Assembly (NCBI RefSeq): GCF_007741515.1
Contig: NZ_CP036263.1
Coordinates: 1,426,001-1,490,000 of the forward strand
Length of the DNA: 64,000 nt
Direction: 5' to 3'
Source: Adhaeretor mobilis
GTDB lineage: Bacteria; Planctomycetota; Planctomycetia; Pirellulales; Lacipirellulaceae
Part shown: positions 8,113 through 16,154 of the stretch, one piece after another
Numbering within the stretch: the first letter of the stretch is position 1
Layout of the letters: the number at the start of each line of letters is the position of its first letter
Notes under the pieces: generated by a model
Told to the model about the DNA's origin: nothing
Seen by the model: the letters and a program-made list of their open reading frames with translations, nothing else
Databases searched by the model: none
Program-made: the position numbers and the translations under genes

Positions 8113-9168
8113 CTACACCTTGTCGTCGTGCCGTCGCTCGCGATAACGCCGGCTAGCCCGTTTGAGCACAGCCTGATCTTCTTCAGAAAGCCGGTCGAAG
8201 CCGACTTCGTTCATGTGAGCCAAGATATCATCAACCCGTGCATCTTCTTTGGTTTCGCGATCGCGTTTCTTACGGTCGAGCGCTTCTTGCTGTTTTTCCT
8301 GCAAGTGTTCAACGAGCACCACGGCGCGATCGTCTTCTAACCAGTCGGCGCTCAGCCATTGTTCGTCGTCGGAATCCAGTTCGTCGATTGCTAGACCCTG
8401 GTCGTAACGATGCTGTCGCGACATGCGATTGCCGCCGTATAACAAGACGATACCCAACAGCGACAGAGGGAACCATGCCGGCACCAGTCCAGTCTCCATG
8501 CTTCCGCCCACCCACTGATTCTTCAACACAATTGCCAGCACAAAAGACGCGGCTGCCGCACCGAAGGCGATATGCGACATAGCAGCAGTCGCAGAAGAAC
8601 GCCCGACCAGCGGCCACAATAAGCCGTGCAGCATGTCGGCCCCGTCGCACGGGTGGACAGGCATTAAGTTCAATAGCAGCAACCAGCAGTTCACCCAGAC
8701 CATCAGTTGAGCTAAGAGATGCAGGTTATTTGTGCTCGGCGTGATTTGGGGATTCAATGGCGAGAGCAAACCAATCACGTCCGGCTGGCCGTGCGCAACT
8801 AGTGCACACGCAGATGCAACGATGAGTCCCAGGTAAGTGAGCGGTCCAATGAGCGCCGAAACCAAATAGGCGGGAGGATCCGACGGCAAGTGTGGGCGCG
8901 ACCAGCCCCCTGTGGGGCCAAGCACCACCAAACTGGTGCGTCCTCCCACGCGATGCACGACGATGAATCGCATAAGTTCGTGCAGGCAAACACTCACCAC
9001 CAGCGCAGAACTCGCCAAGAAAGCAGCCCGAAACGACACCGCTGATGACATGTCCGCACAGAGCATGGCGCTGAGAATGATCAACGGCAGGTAAAGGTGT
9101 AGGCGCAGCTCTACCCCATGCCAGCGGCCGAGGCTAAGACTCCAACTGCCTGCTGCGTTCCCGCTCAT
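8113..9168 (-). CDS. M50-like site-2-protease fold membrane protein with altered zinc motif
   Basis: A 351-residue membrane protein built like planctomycete M50 peptidases: a short cytoplasmic N-terminus (SLSLGRWHGVELRLHLYLPL), several transmembrane helices, and a charged C-terminal tail. The metal motif HExxH reads HELMR, so the second zinc-ligand His is Arg. The second motif, normally N-x-x-P-x-x-P-L-D-G, reads NLMPVHPCDGADML with Asp kept. Proteolysis is therefore doubtful. The ATG at 9168 gives the family's usual N-terminus; an in-frame ATG at 9237 would add 23 residues. The tail (about residues 285-350) is highly charged and ends in RERRHDDKV. The gene is divergent from the Nudix gene. 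Confidence 0.7.
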   Translation of the reverse strand: MSGNAAGSWSLSLGRWHGVELRLHLYLPLIILSAMLCADMSSAVSFRAAFLASSALVVSVCLHELMRFIVVHRVGGRTSLVVLGPTGGWSRPHLPSDPPAYLVSALIGPLTYLGLIVASACALVAHGQPDVIGLLSPLNPQITPSTNNLHLLAQLMVWVNCWLLLLNLMPVHPCDGADMLHGLLWPLVGRSSATAAMSHIAFGAAAASFVLAIVLKNQWVGGSMETGLVPAWFPLSLLGIVLLYGGNRMSRQHRYDQGLAIDELDSDDEQWLSADWLEDDRAVVLVEHLQEKQQEALDRKKRDRETKEDARVDDILAHMNEVGFDRLSEEDQAVLKRASRRYRERRHDDKV

Positions 9169-9342
9169 ATCGATTCCAACAACCTGTTGGCCAACAATTG
9201 AAATACCAGCAACCTGGATACCGGTGCCTATCCCCATTCCGCGCAGCGATACCTTTGCGGTAGTTTCTATCCTACCCGTAAGACAGAAAATGGCAAACCG
9301 AGTCTGCCAAAATGCCCAATTTTAAAGGAGGAACTCGCCGAA

Positions 9343-9873
9343 ATGCCCGAAAATCTAGAAGATCGATTGTTGCTTGAGACCGCCCGATTTCGCGTGGTGG
9401 AGCGCGCCCAACCGACACCACCGGGGCAGCCTCGAGTTGCCCGACAAGTGGTGTTGCACCCGGGAGCAGCAGTCATTCTGCCGATTCTCGACGATGGCCG
9501 TATCTGCCTGATCCGCAATCTGCGGGTCGCCGTCGAGAAGACCCTCATCGAGCTGCCCGCTGGCACGCTCGATCCGGGCGAAGCGCCGCTGGTGACCGCC
9601 CAACGCGAACTCCAAGAAGAAACCGGCTACACAGCCGCCAAGTGGCAAGAGCTGCCCGGTTTCTTCATGTCCCCCGGGATTCTCAATGAACGCATGCACG
9701 TGTTTGTGGCTGAAGGTCTCAGCGCAGGCGATCCAGCGCGCGAAGCCGGTGAGCAGATCGAAAACCTGCTGCTCCCCGCCGAAGAAGCCATCGCTATGGC
9801 TCAACGCGGTGAAATCGAAGACGCGAAGACGCTGGCGACACTGCTCATGTGGAATCTCAGTCGTACCCCGTAA
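9343..9873 (+). CDS. Nudix hydrolase, ADP-ribose pyrophosphatase type
   Basis: A 176-residue cytoplasmic hydrolase. The Nudix box Gx5Ex7REUxEExGU is complete at residues 74-96: G74, E80, R88-E89, E92-E93, G95. The preceding LPAGTLDPGE and following LPGFFMSPGILNERMHVF resemble NudF/ADP-ribose pyrophosphatases, which cut ADP-ribose to AMP and ribose-5-phosphate. A strong ribosome-binding site AAAGGAGGAA (9324-9333) lies about 9 nt before the ATG. The gene is convergent with the RmlD-like gene (9948). Substrate choice within the Nudix family is inferred from overall pattern only. Confidence 0.85.
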   Translation: MPENLEDRLLLETARFRVVERAQPTPPGQPRVARQVVLHPGAAVILPILDDGRICLIRNLRVAVEKTLIELPAGTLDPGEAPLVTAQRELQEETGYTAAKWQELPGFFMSPGILNERMHVFVAEGLSAGDPAREAGEQIENLLLPAEEAIAMAQRGEIEDAKTLATLLMWNLSRTP

Positions 9874-9947
9874 CAAGCTTAACGCAGTTATGGCATAGCA
9901 AGTTTCAGAATGAGCCGTCATCGTCCCAATGCTGCGCGCACAGCCAA

Positions 9948-10982
9948 TCAGCCCGCTGCCTTCGCACCTAAACGCGGATTCTGATAAAGCACCTCCGCCA
10001 ATAGCTCCGGCGAGCCCGCGAAGCCATCTCGCTCATAGTGCCAACGCCGATCGGTCGGTACGTGCTCAGGCAGGAAAGGCCACGGGTCGAATGCTTCGCG
10101 CCCGAGCGCCGCAGCCAGCTTGCAAGAGTCGAGTGTCACGTTGCCAGCCCGTGGTGGCATGGGGCCAGCTTCGATTCTGGGGCAACCCTGTAGCAGTTTG
10201 GGATCGTACCCGCCCACGCGATTGATCACTTGGGCAATCTCGTAGAGCGAAAGGTTCCGCGGTCCGCCCGCATGAAAAATGCCGGCTAGGTCAGTGACGA
10301 GAACTTGTTCGTAAACGCGATTTAAGCAGTCTGTGTATGTGGGCGTGCGTACCTCATCGTAGTACAGCGTGGCTGGGCGGTTCTTCGCGAAGCGGGATTG
10401 AATCCAGTCGATCGCCCCCGCGTGGCCGTTGAAGCTGATACCCATCGGCAGTGAAATTCGCAACGTGCAAGCTGCGGGCAGGTAGTCGGCGATAAGTTGT
10501 TCTGCCGCAACCATCGTCTTGCCGTAGACGGTAACCGGATCGGGTCGGTCGGTTTCCTGGTATGCGTGCTGCCGACGGTCGACTTCGCTGTCCACACCAG
10601 CAAACACCAAATCGACCGAAGTGTGTACTAGCCGCACGTCACGATCCGCCACGACCGCGGCCAAGTTCGTGAGTCCTTCCACATTGGTACGCCAAGCGAG
10701 TCGGGAGTCCAGCTCGCAGGATTTCAAAGCGCAGTTGCCCGCACAATTTAGCACGGTTCCAAACTCGTACTCATCGAACAGTCGCTCCAACACATCGCGA
10801 TCTTCCGCATCACAGGCGAAGATGTTTGGCCCCGATAGCGGCCAATTGTTCTCTTGCCGAATCCCAACGACTTGCCCCGAATGGCGTTCCGAAAAGTAGG
10901 TGAACGCGTTGTAACCCGCTACGCCGGCAACTCCGGTTACGAGCAAGGGTAGGGCAGGGGAGTGGTTTTCTGGTGAGGGCAT
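9948..10982 (-). CDS. RmlD-like NAD(P)-dependent sugar-nucleotide reductase, catalytic Lys replaced
   Basis: A 344-residue extended short-chain dehydrogenase close to dTDP-4-dehydrorhamnose reductase. It has the dinucleotide motif LLVTGVAGVAGYN near the N-terminus, VLNCAGNCALKSCE, and WRTNVEGLTNLAAV. HTSVDLVFAG matches RmlD 'STD-VFdG'. The catalytic Y-x-x-x-K, usually VYGxTKxxGE, here reads VYGKTMVAAE, so Lys at +4 from the Tyr is Met and a Lys sits at +2. The enzyme may be altered or inactive, or use the shifted Lys. The ATG at 10982 was preferred because the Rossmann motif follows within 15 residues. It opens a block of envelope-sugar genes (11193-18883). Confidence 0.75.
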   Translation of the reverse strand: MPSPENHSPALPLLVTGVAGVAGYNAFTYFSERHSGQVVGIRQENNWPLSGPNIFACDAEDRDVLERLFDEYEFGTVLNCAGNCALKSCELDSRLAWRTNVEGLTNLAAVVADRDVRLVHTSVDLVFAGVDSEVDRRQHAYQETDRPDPVTVYGKTMVAAEQLIADYLPAACTLRISLPMGISFNGHAGAIDWIQSRFAKNRPATLYYDEVRTPTYTDCLNRVYEQVLVTDLAGIFHAGGPRNLSLYEIAQVINRVGGYDPKLLQGCPRIEAGPMPPRAGNVTLDSCKLAAALGREAFDPWPFLPEHVPTDRRWHYERDGFAGSPELLAEVLYQNPRLGAKAAG

Positions 10983-11192
10983 GGGTGCATTGTAGTGAGA
11001 AAGTATCCACCATGTCATTCCTCGGTCGCCAAAGCTCGGAGGAGTTCCAATTCTCACGATCCTCCCACCTGTAACCCCAGTCCGTCACGGACCTGTTTTA
11101 TGAGGTAGAGTTTAACGCCCCGTTTTGCAGAGAGTCTGCCTTAGTAGTAGAGATCTCCGCCCTCCCGAAAACTCCCCACCCCAAAGTCTCCG

Positions 11193-12518
11193 ATGTCGGA
11201 ACTCCCCCCCACGGTCGCTACAGCGACCAAGCCTGCGCCTGCAACCACAGATAGCAACGCGGCAATTCTTGCTCGCCTAAATGCAGCAGACCGCGCAATT
11301 CGTGAGTGCCTCGATACAATCGAGACCAGCGAGCCCAACTCACCTGCGAAAGCTACCAGTCAGCTGGAGCTTACAGTCGTGATGCCTTGCTTGAACGAGG
11401 CAGACACCCTCGCCGTGTGCATCGAGAAAGCCCAGCGGGCGATGCGGGAGCACGATATCGATGGCGAAGTCGTGATCGCGGACAACGGTAGCACCGATGG
11501 CTCACTGGAAATTGCTGAGCAGCTTGGTGCCCGCGTCGTCCACATTGCCGAGAAAGGTTACGGCAACGCACTACGTGGTGGCATTAGCTCCGCCCTCGGC
11601 AAATACGTGATCATGGGCGATGCGGACGATAGTTATGACTTTCTTGAGATCCCAAAATTCGTCGACAAGCTGCGCGAAGGTCACGATCTCGTACAAGGTT
11701 GCCGCCTGCCAACTGGCGGCGGAACGGTGCTGCCTGGGGCCATGCCGGTGACGCATCGCTGGATTGGCAACCCGATGTTCTCCCGTCTCGTGCGGCGGAT
11801 GTTCAAGGCGCCAATTCACGATGTCTATTGCGGCCTCCGTGGCTTTACTAAGGAGCACTACGACCGGCTCGACCTGCGAGCTAGTGGAATGGAGTTCGCC
11901 ACCGAGATGATCATCAAGAGCAGCCTTTTTAAGACCGACATTGCCGAGGTGCCTACAACACTGCACCCCGACGGTCGCAAAGCACACGCCCCGCACCTGC
12001 GAACCGTACGCGACGGCTGGCGCACGCTGCGATTTTTCCTCATGTACAGTCCCCGCTGGTTATTCCTCACTCCTGGCTTAGGCTTGGTACTGCTTGGCTT
12101 CCTCGGTTACTCCCTTGCGATTCCTGGAGTCGAAGTCTTCGGCGCAACTCTCGACGCACACACGCTACTCGTTTCGAGCCTGTTCGTGCTCACCGGTTTT
12201 CAATTGGTGCAGTTTGCTGCTTTTGCCAAGACGTTTGCCGTGTCGGAAGGCCTCGTGCCATTCGACAGGCGGCTCGAACGAATCTGCGAAGTGCTCAGTC
12301 TCGAACGCTGCCTCGTAGCCGGAAGCATCGCCGCTATAACGGGCATCGGTTTAATAGCTGCTGCGACCAGTAGTTGGCAAGCTGCGGGTTTCGGAGCACT
12401 GGATTACGCATCGACAATGCGCTGGGTTATCCCCGGCGTTACGCTAGCCGCTTTGGGCTTTCAGACGATTTTCGCCAGCTTCTTCATCAGCATCCTGAGG
12501 ATGGCACGCCGGAACTAG
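11193..12518 (+). CDS. Family 2 glycosyltransferase with C-terminal membrane helices
   Basis: A 441-residue membrane-anchored glycosyltransferase. The GT-A catalytic part (about 60-290) has LTVVMPCLNEADTL, the nucleotide-binding VVIADNGSTDGS, the metal motif GDADDSYDF, and HDVYCGLRGFTKE. This resembles polyprenyl-phosphate sugar transferases. About four hydrophobic helices follow (for example WLFLTPGLGLVLLGFLGY and TLLVSSLFVLTGFQLVQF), so the product is probably handed to a lipid carrier at the inner membrane. The N-terminal 55 residues are Ala/Thr-rich and disordered. The gene is followed by a methyltransferase and a GT39-like protein on the same strand, a likely envelope-glycan operon interrupted only by a hairpin-repeat pair. 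Confidence 0.85.
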   Translation: MSELPPTVATATKPAPATTDSNAAILARLNAADRAIRECLDTIETSEPNSPAKATSQLELTVVMPCLNEADTLAVCIEKAQRAMREHDIDGEVVIADNGSTDGSLEIAEQLGARVVHIAEKGYGNALRGGISSALGKYVIMGDADDSYDFLEIPKFVDKLREGHDLVQGCRLPTGGGTVLPGAMPVTHRWIGNPMFSRLVRRMFKAPIHDVYCGLRGFTKEHYDRLDLRASGMEFATEMIIKSSLFKTDIAEVPTTLHPDGRKAHAPHLRTVRDGWRTLRFFLMYSPRWLFLTPGLGLVLLGFLGYSLAIPGVEVFGATLDAHTLLVSSLFVLTGFQLVQFAAFAKTFAVSEGLVPFDRRLERICEVLSLERCLVAGSIAAITGIGLIAAATSSWQAAGFGALDYASTMRWVIPGVTLAALGFQTIFASFFISILRMARRN

Positions 12519-12533
12519 CTTTCCATCTAAATG

Positions 12534-12601
12534 TTAGCCGTCGAACTTGTTCGACGCGTGGTAGGAACACAAGCCACGCGTCGAGCAAGCTCGGCGGCTA
12601 A
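12534..12601. repeat. Hairpin repeat pair, family 1 (copy A/A')
   Basis: The best-preserved inverted pair of the family-1 repeat. The left arm starts TTAGCCGTCGAACTTGTTCG at 12534; the right arm, read on the minus strand from 12601, starts TTAGCCGCCGAGCTTGCTCG. Over 28 nt the arms agree at all but three positions, and they are separated by 12 nt. Each arm also folds alone (CGAAC-TT-GTTCG and CGAGC-TT-GCTCG). It lies between the GT2 gene and the methyltransferase gene. Confidence 0.85.
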
Positions 12602-12641
12602 CGAACGTGTTGGCATCCTGACATTTCTGGAAACCACTTCA

Positions 12642-13388
12642 ATGTCCACAACTGCGATCACCGAAGCCCAGTTCGACGTCTACTCCACGGAGTACGAAGC
12701 TGCGCTCGGTGAGGGGTTGCGCTACTCCGGCGAGGGTCCGGAGTACTTCGCCCAAAAACGCATCGAGTGGACGGCCAAGCTGCTTCAGCAGCTTGGTGAC
12801 CAGTCAATGAGTGATCCGCAGCGTGGTACTCCTCCTGCAAACCTACTCGACTTCGGTTGCGGCATTGGCATAGCCGCCCCAGAACTTCACCGCGTGTTCC
12901 CTGGAACAACCCTGTGGGGCTACGACCCCTCGACGGTCGCCATCAAGCGAGCCGTCCGTGAGTTGGCCGACGAGCAAACCCGCTTCACAGCAGACCCCAG
13001 TCAATTACCTAGCGAGAACTTTGATCTCGTTTACACCAACGGCGTGTTCCATCACATTCCGCCGAGCGAGCGACAAGCTGCTTTTCAATTGATCTGGCAA
13101 TCGCTTAAGCCGGGCGGACGGTTTGCGTTTTGGGAGAACAACCCCTGGAACCCCGGCACACGCTGGGTGATGAGCCGGGTACCGTTCGACCGCGATGCGG
13201 TTACCATCAGTCCGCCAGAGTCGCGTAGGTTACTCAGAGGTTCGGGCTTCAAGATCGAGCGTACCGACGCCTGGTTCTTGTTCCCACGCTCGTTAGCTTG
13301 GCTGCGCCCGCTGGAACGGCTCGTGCACCGCTTACCGCTGGGCGGGCAGTACTTGGTCATGGCGAGGAAACCCGAGGCATCAGCATGA
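12642..13388 (+). CDS. Class I SAM-dependent methyltransferase
   Basis: A 248-residue cytoplasmic methyltransferase. Motif I LLDFGCGIGIAAPEL binds S-adenosylmethionine, WGYDPSTVAIKRA is the acidic-end strand 2 motif, and FDLVYTNGVFHHIPP plus LKPGGRFAFWENNPWNP are the later strands of a UbiE/type-11 fold. The ATG at 12642 was chosen; an earlier in-frame ATG at 12531 would begin inside the repeat pair and code for an Arg/Ala-rich stretch unlike a protein. The TGA overlaps the next ATG (ATGA at 13385), indicating translational coupling to the GT39-like gene. The substrate is unknown; context suggests a glycan or lipid-linked sugar. Confidence 0.8.
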   Translation: MSTTAITEAQFDVYSTEYEAALGEGLRYSGEGPEYFAQKRIEWTAKLLQQLGDQSMSDPQRGTPPANLLDFGCGIGIAAPELHRVFPGTTLWGYDPSTVAIKRAVRELADEQTRFTADPSQLPSENFDLVYTNGVFHHIPPSERQAAFQLIWQSLKPGGRFAFWENNPWNPGTRWVMSRVPFDRDAVTISPPESRRLLRGSGFKIERTDAWFLFPRSLAWLRPLERLVHRLPLGGQYLVMARKPEASA

Positions 13389-15085
13389 ACGGTGCCTTCG
13401 CGAGATCGCGTGCTTTAGGAGGTCACACCGTCTCCCGCCCATCGATTGCGGTTTCGCTGTTAGCCGGTTTGACACTGGTGATTGGCGTCTCGGTATCGCT
13501 CGCACGCTGGCCCGAGCCAGTTTTTCACGATGAGTTCGCTTATCTCTTGGCCAGTGATACGTTTGCAGAAGGCAGACTCGCAAACCCGCCGCACCCCATG
13601 TGGCGACACTTCGAAACCTTCCACGTCATTCACCAGCCGACATACGCATCGAAGTATCCGCCTGGGCAGGGATTGATGCTCGCGCTCGGACAAATCGCTT
13701 TAGGAACTCCACTAGCCGGTGTATGGTTCAGCTCCGTAATTGCCGTGGTGAGTTGCTACTGGATGCTGCTCGGCTGGACATCGCGCAAGTGGTCGTTCGT
13801 CGGCGGACTGATTTGTGCGACGCATCCGGGTCTGCAACTCGTGTGGGGGCAATCGTATTGGGGAGGGTGGCTTGCCTTTGCCGGTGGCGCTTTGGTTGTA
13901 GGTGCGGCTGTCAGGATGATTCACAGGCATGCCATTCGCGACGCGCTACTCATGGGCACAGGTGCCGTGCTACTAGCGCTGACTCGGTCCTTCGAGGGAT
14001 TCGTGCTTTGTCTTGCAGTCGGTGCTTGGATTGCCGACCGTTGGCTCCACTCACGGCCGATATTGTGGCGCGAAATCTTGGGCCGATCAGTGGCCCCTCT
14101 GGCAGCAGTCCTGGCACTGCTCGTTGTGGGGTTAGGAACGTACAACAAAGCCGTCACTGGCCACGCTACCACGATGCCCTACGCCTCGCACGAGGCCGCC
14201 TACGGCCGATGCCCATTGTTCCTTTGGCAAGCACCACAGGAAGCGCGAACGTACCAGCACGAAGAGATCGCCCGTTTCCACAATGAATGGTCGATGAATT
14301 GGTACCACGATCAAGAGTCAATTGCTGGGCTCATAAAGACAAAATCGGATATGGGCTGGCACTCCATGAAGCTCTTCTTCCCGACGCTCTTAGCGCTGCC
14401 TCTAGTGTTCGTGCGGCCTTGGAAGCTGGGGCGACTGGCGCGTATCGTAGGAGTCTTGTTCATCGTTTGGCTGGCCACGCAATCGACAGTCTGGAATTTC
14501 CCCCACTACGTCGCTCCGCTCGCCCCCCTGCTGATCTTACTCATGGTGTGGGGCTTGCGCCATCTGAGCATCCTGGGCCGGCGCAGGTTGGGGGTTCGGC
14601 ATCTGGTTGCAGGCTTGCTTATGCTTCATCTGCTCTCGTTCGTGAGCATCGCAAACAACTACGTGCACGCCTCCCAGGCCGGGTGGGCGGTCGAGCGGGC
14701 TCGAATTGCTGCGAAACTAGCAACTGATGACGACAAGCATCTCATTTTTGTGCGGTACGACGAAGACCACAGCGTCTATCACGAGTGGGTCTACAATCAC
14801 GCGGACATCGACGGATCGAAGGTCGTGTGGGCCAGAGAAATGGGTCCCGAGCAGAATGCCGAACTAATCGACTACTTCGTCGATCGCAAAGTGTGGCTGC
14901 TAGAAGCCGATTGTGAAAATACGCAACTGGTTCCCTATAAGAATCATTCCGCGTTAGCCGGCGAGCTTGCTCGCCGTGAACTACCTGCGCGTTCAGATTC
15001 TCCGCGACGAACAAGTTCGTCGGCTAATGAAACCTTGCCAACAATGAATCAAGCAGCTCGACAGCGCTCAACAAACGCCGCGTAA
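13385..15085 (+). CDS. GT39-like membrane glycosyltransferase
   Basis: A 566-residue polytopic inner-membrane protein. Near the start it has EPVFHDEFAYLLASDTFAEG, the acidic first periplasmic-loop motif seen in PMT/ArnT-type (GT39/GT83) glycosyltransferases that take sugars from polyprenyl carriers. About ten hydrophobic helices follow, then a C-terminal periplasmic domain with FVRYDEDHSVYHEWVYNHAD. The start overlaps the methyltransferase stop. The last 44 residues (after PYKNHSALAGELARR) are encoded by a family-1 hairpin-repeat pair, so the natural C-terminus appears to have been replaced or extended by the repeat. The 3' end overlaps convergent kdsB by 37 bp. Confidence 0.7.
   Translation: MNGAFARSRALGGHTVSRPSIAVSLLAGLTLVIGVSVSLARWPEPVFHDEFAYLLASDTFAEGRLANPPHPMWRHFETFHVIHQPTYASKYPPGQGLMLALGQIALGTPLAGVWFSSVIAVVSCYWMLLGWTSRKWSFVGGLICATHPGLQLVWGQSYWGGWLAFAGGALVVGAAVRMIHRHAIRDALLMGTGAVLLALTRSFEGFVLCLAVGAWIADRWLHSRPILWREILGRSVAPLAAVLALLVVGLGTYNKAVTGHATTMPYASHEAAYGRCPLFLWQAPQEARTYQHEEIARFHNEWSMNWYHDQESIAGLIKTKSDMGWHSMKLFFPTLLALPLVFVRPWKLGRLARIVGVLFIVWLATQSTVWNFPHYVAPLAPLLILLMVWGLRHLSILGRRRLGVRHLVAGLLMLHLLSFVSIANNYVHASQAGWAVERARIAAKLATDDDKHLIFVRYDEDHSVYHEWVYNHADIDGSKVVWAREMGPEQNAELIDYFVDRKVWLLEADCENTQLVPYKNHSALAGELARRELPARSDSPRRTSSSANETLPTMNQAARQRSTNAA
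14954..15027. repeat. Hairpin repeat pair, family 1 (copy B/B'), inside a coding region
   Basis: The left arm starts TTAGCCGGCGAGCTTGCTCG at 14954; the right arm, from 15027 on the minus strand, starts TTAGCCGACGAACTTGTTCG. The stems are perfect hairpins around TT (CGGCGAGC/GCTCGCCG and CGACGAAC/GTTCGTCG). The pair is read in frame as the C-terminal tail of the GT39-like protein, giving residues such as ALAGELARRELPA and RRTSSSANE. Confidence 0.85.
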
Positions 15086-15807
15086 TCCGCATGTGTATCA
15101 ATGCCGCGTGTCGCTTGCTTCACCGTGGCAACGAGAATCGCATCTCCCTGTTGTAGAATGCGTAGTTGCTCAAGCTTCTCGATTTGCTCCGCGGGGCTCG
15201 GTGGCAATTGGGCTAATCGCAACAGTGGCCAGCGGCGATAGGCGTAGATGCCAATGTGTTGATGGAATTGTGCTGGCTGGGCAGTAAGCAAGTTCTCGTC
15301 CCAATCTCGCGGGTGAGGAATTGCCGAACGGCTGAAATACATTGCCTCGCCCCGATTGTCGAACACCACCTTCACGCAGGCTGGATCTTCAAGCGACTCC
15401 CGATCACGAATCGGCGTCGCGAGTGTTGCCACGCCGGCTCGCGGGTTGGCTTCCAAGGTATCAAATAGCTTGTCGATATCCGCCGGATTGATCTCCGGTT
15501 CGTCCGCTTGGAGGTTCACAATAATCTCAGCGTTTGGCAAGCTGGTTGCGGCTTCGGCCACGCGATCAGTGCCACTGGTGTGGTCGGGACTGGTCATGAC
15601 GACACTCGCCCCAAATCGCCGCGCCTCTTCAGCCAGCAACTCATCGTCCACGGCGATGATCACCGCATCGGGCTGCTTCGCCCGACAAGCCGCCTCGTAA
15701 GTATATTGCAGCACGGTCTTGCCGGTTTCTCGAAGCAGCAGCTTTTCCGGCAACCGTGTCGATCGTCGGCGGGCGGGGATGATGAGTACCTTGCGGGCAT
15801 TTTTCAT
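15049..15807 (-). CDS. kdsB: 3-deoxy-manno-octulosonate cytidylyltransferase
   Basis: A 252-residue cytoplasmic enzyme that activates KDO with CTP to CMP-KDO for lipopolysaccharide core synthesis. The N-terminus VLIIPARRRSTRLPEKLL matches the family's nucleotide-binding VIPARxxSTRLPxKPL. Further motifs are AVDDELLAEEARRFG, TSPDHTSGTDRVAEA and IIVNLQADEPEI. Length is normal (about 245-255). This is evidence that the organism makes a KDO-containing outer-membrane glycolipid. The gene is convergent with the GT39-like gene, and its last 37 bp overlap that gene's repeat-derived 3' end. Confidence 0.93.
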   Translation of the reverse strand: MKNARKVLIIPARRRSTRLPEKLLLRETGKTVLQYTYEAACRAKQPDAVIIAVDDELLAEEARRFGASVVMTSPDHTSGTDRVAEAATSLPNAEIIVNLQADEPEINPADIDKLFDTLEANPRAGVATLATPIRDRESLEDPACVKVVFDNRGEAMYFSRSAIPHPRDWDENLLTAQPAQFHQHIGIYAYRRWPLLRLAQLPPSPAEQIEKLEQLRILQQGDAILVATVKQATRGIDTHADYAAFVERCRAA

Positions 15808-16154
15808 GACGAACGTCCCTAACTTGCAGATTCCATGGCAGAGTGAGAGGAGGGAACCGTCGCGAAGAGTACGAGATTCGTCATTTTAGAGGAACCCCAA
15901 GCAGCACCGAAAAAAAGTCTCCACATGATGGGCCCCCAGCGCGAATTGCGGCGGTTCTCGAACTCCACCAACCTCTTGATGGCAACCTTGGTAATTAGGG
16001 CAAACCCACGGCTTGCGCCGGAGGACCAATTGCAACGCAGAGTTAAATTTTCCAGCCCTGTGGCTCGATAACGTCGATGGTCCGAAGTCTTGCTAGTTGC
16101 TAAACTTGCAGCAGGTAGTTACTGGTTTTTCCTTCTACAATTCGCAAATCGTCT
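15808..16154. other. Leader/promoter region of glmS with a short family-2 hairpin
   Basis: This is 347 bp between divergent kdsB and glmS, with no gene. It holds the family-2 hairpin motif CCCACGGCTTGCGCCGGAGG (16005-16024; stem CGGC/GCCG), related to hairpins at 47757, 49225 and 49302. No glmS-ribozyme core was recognised, and no convincing promoter boxes were found. The run of six A at about 15911 is the only homopolymer of note. Confidence 0.5.

Noticed and set aside
15808..16154. glmS ribozyme in the glmS leader
   Set aside because: No recognisable ribozyme core or cleavage-site context; the class is mostly known from Gram-positive bacteria.
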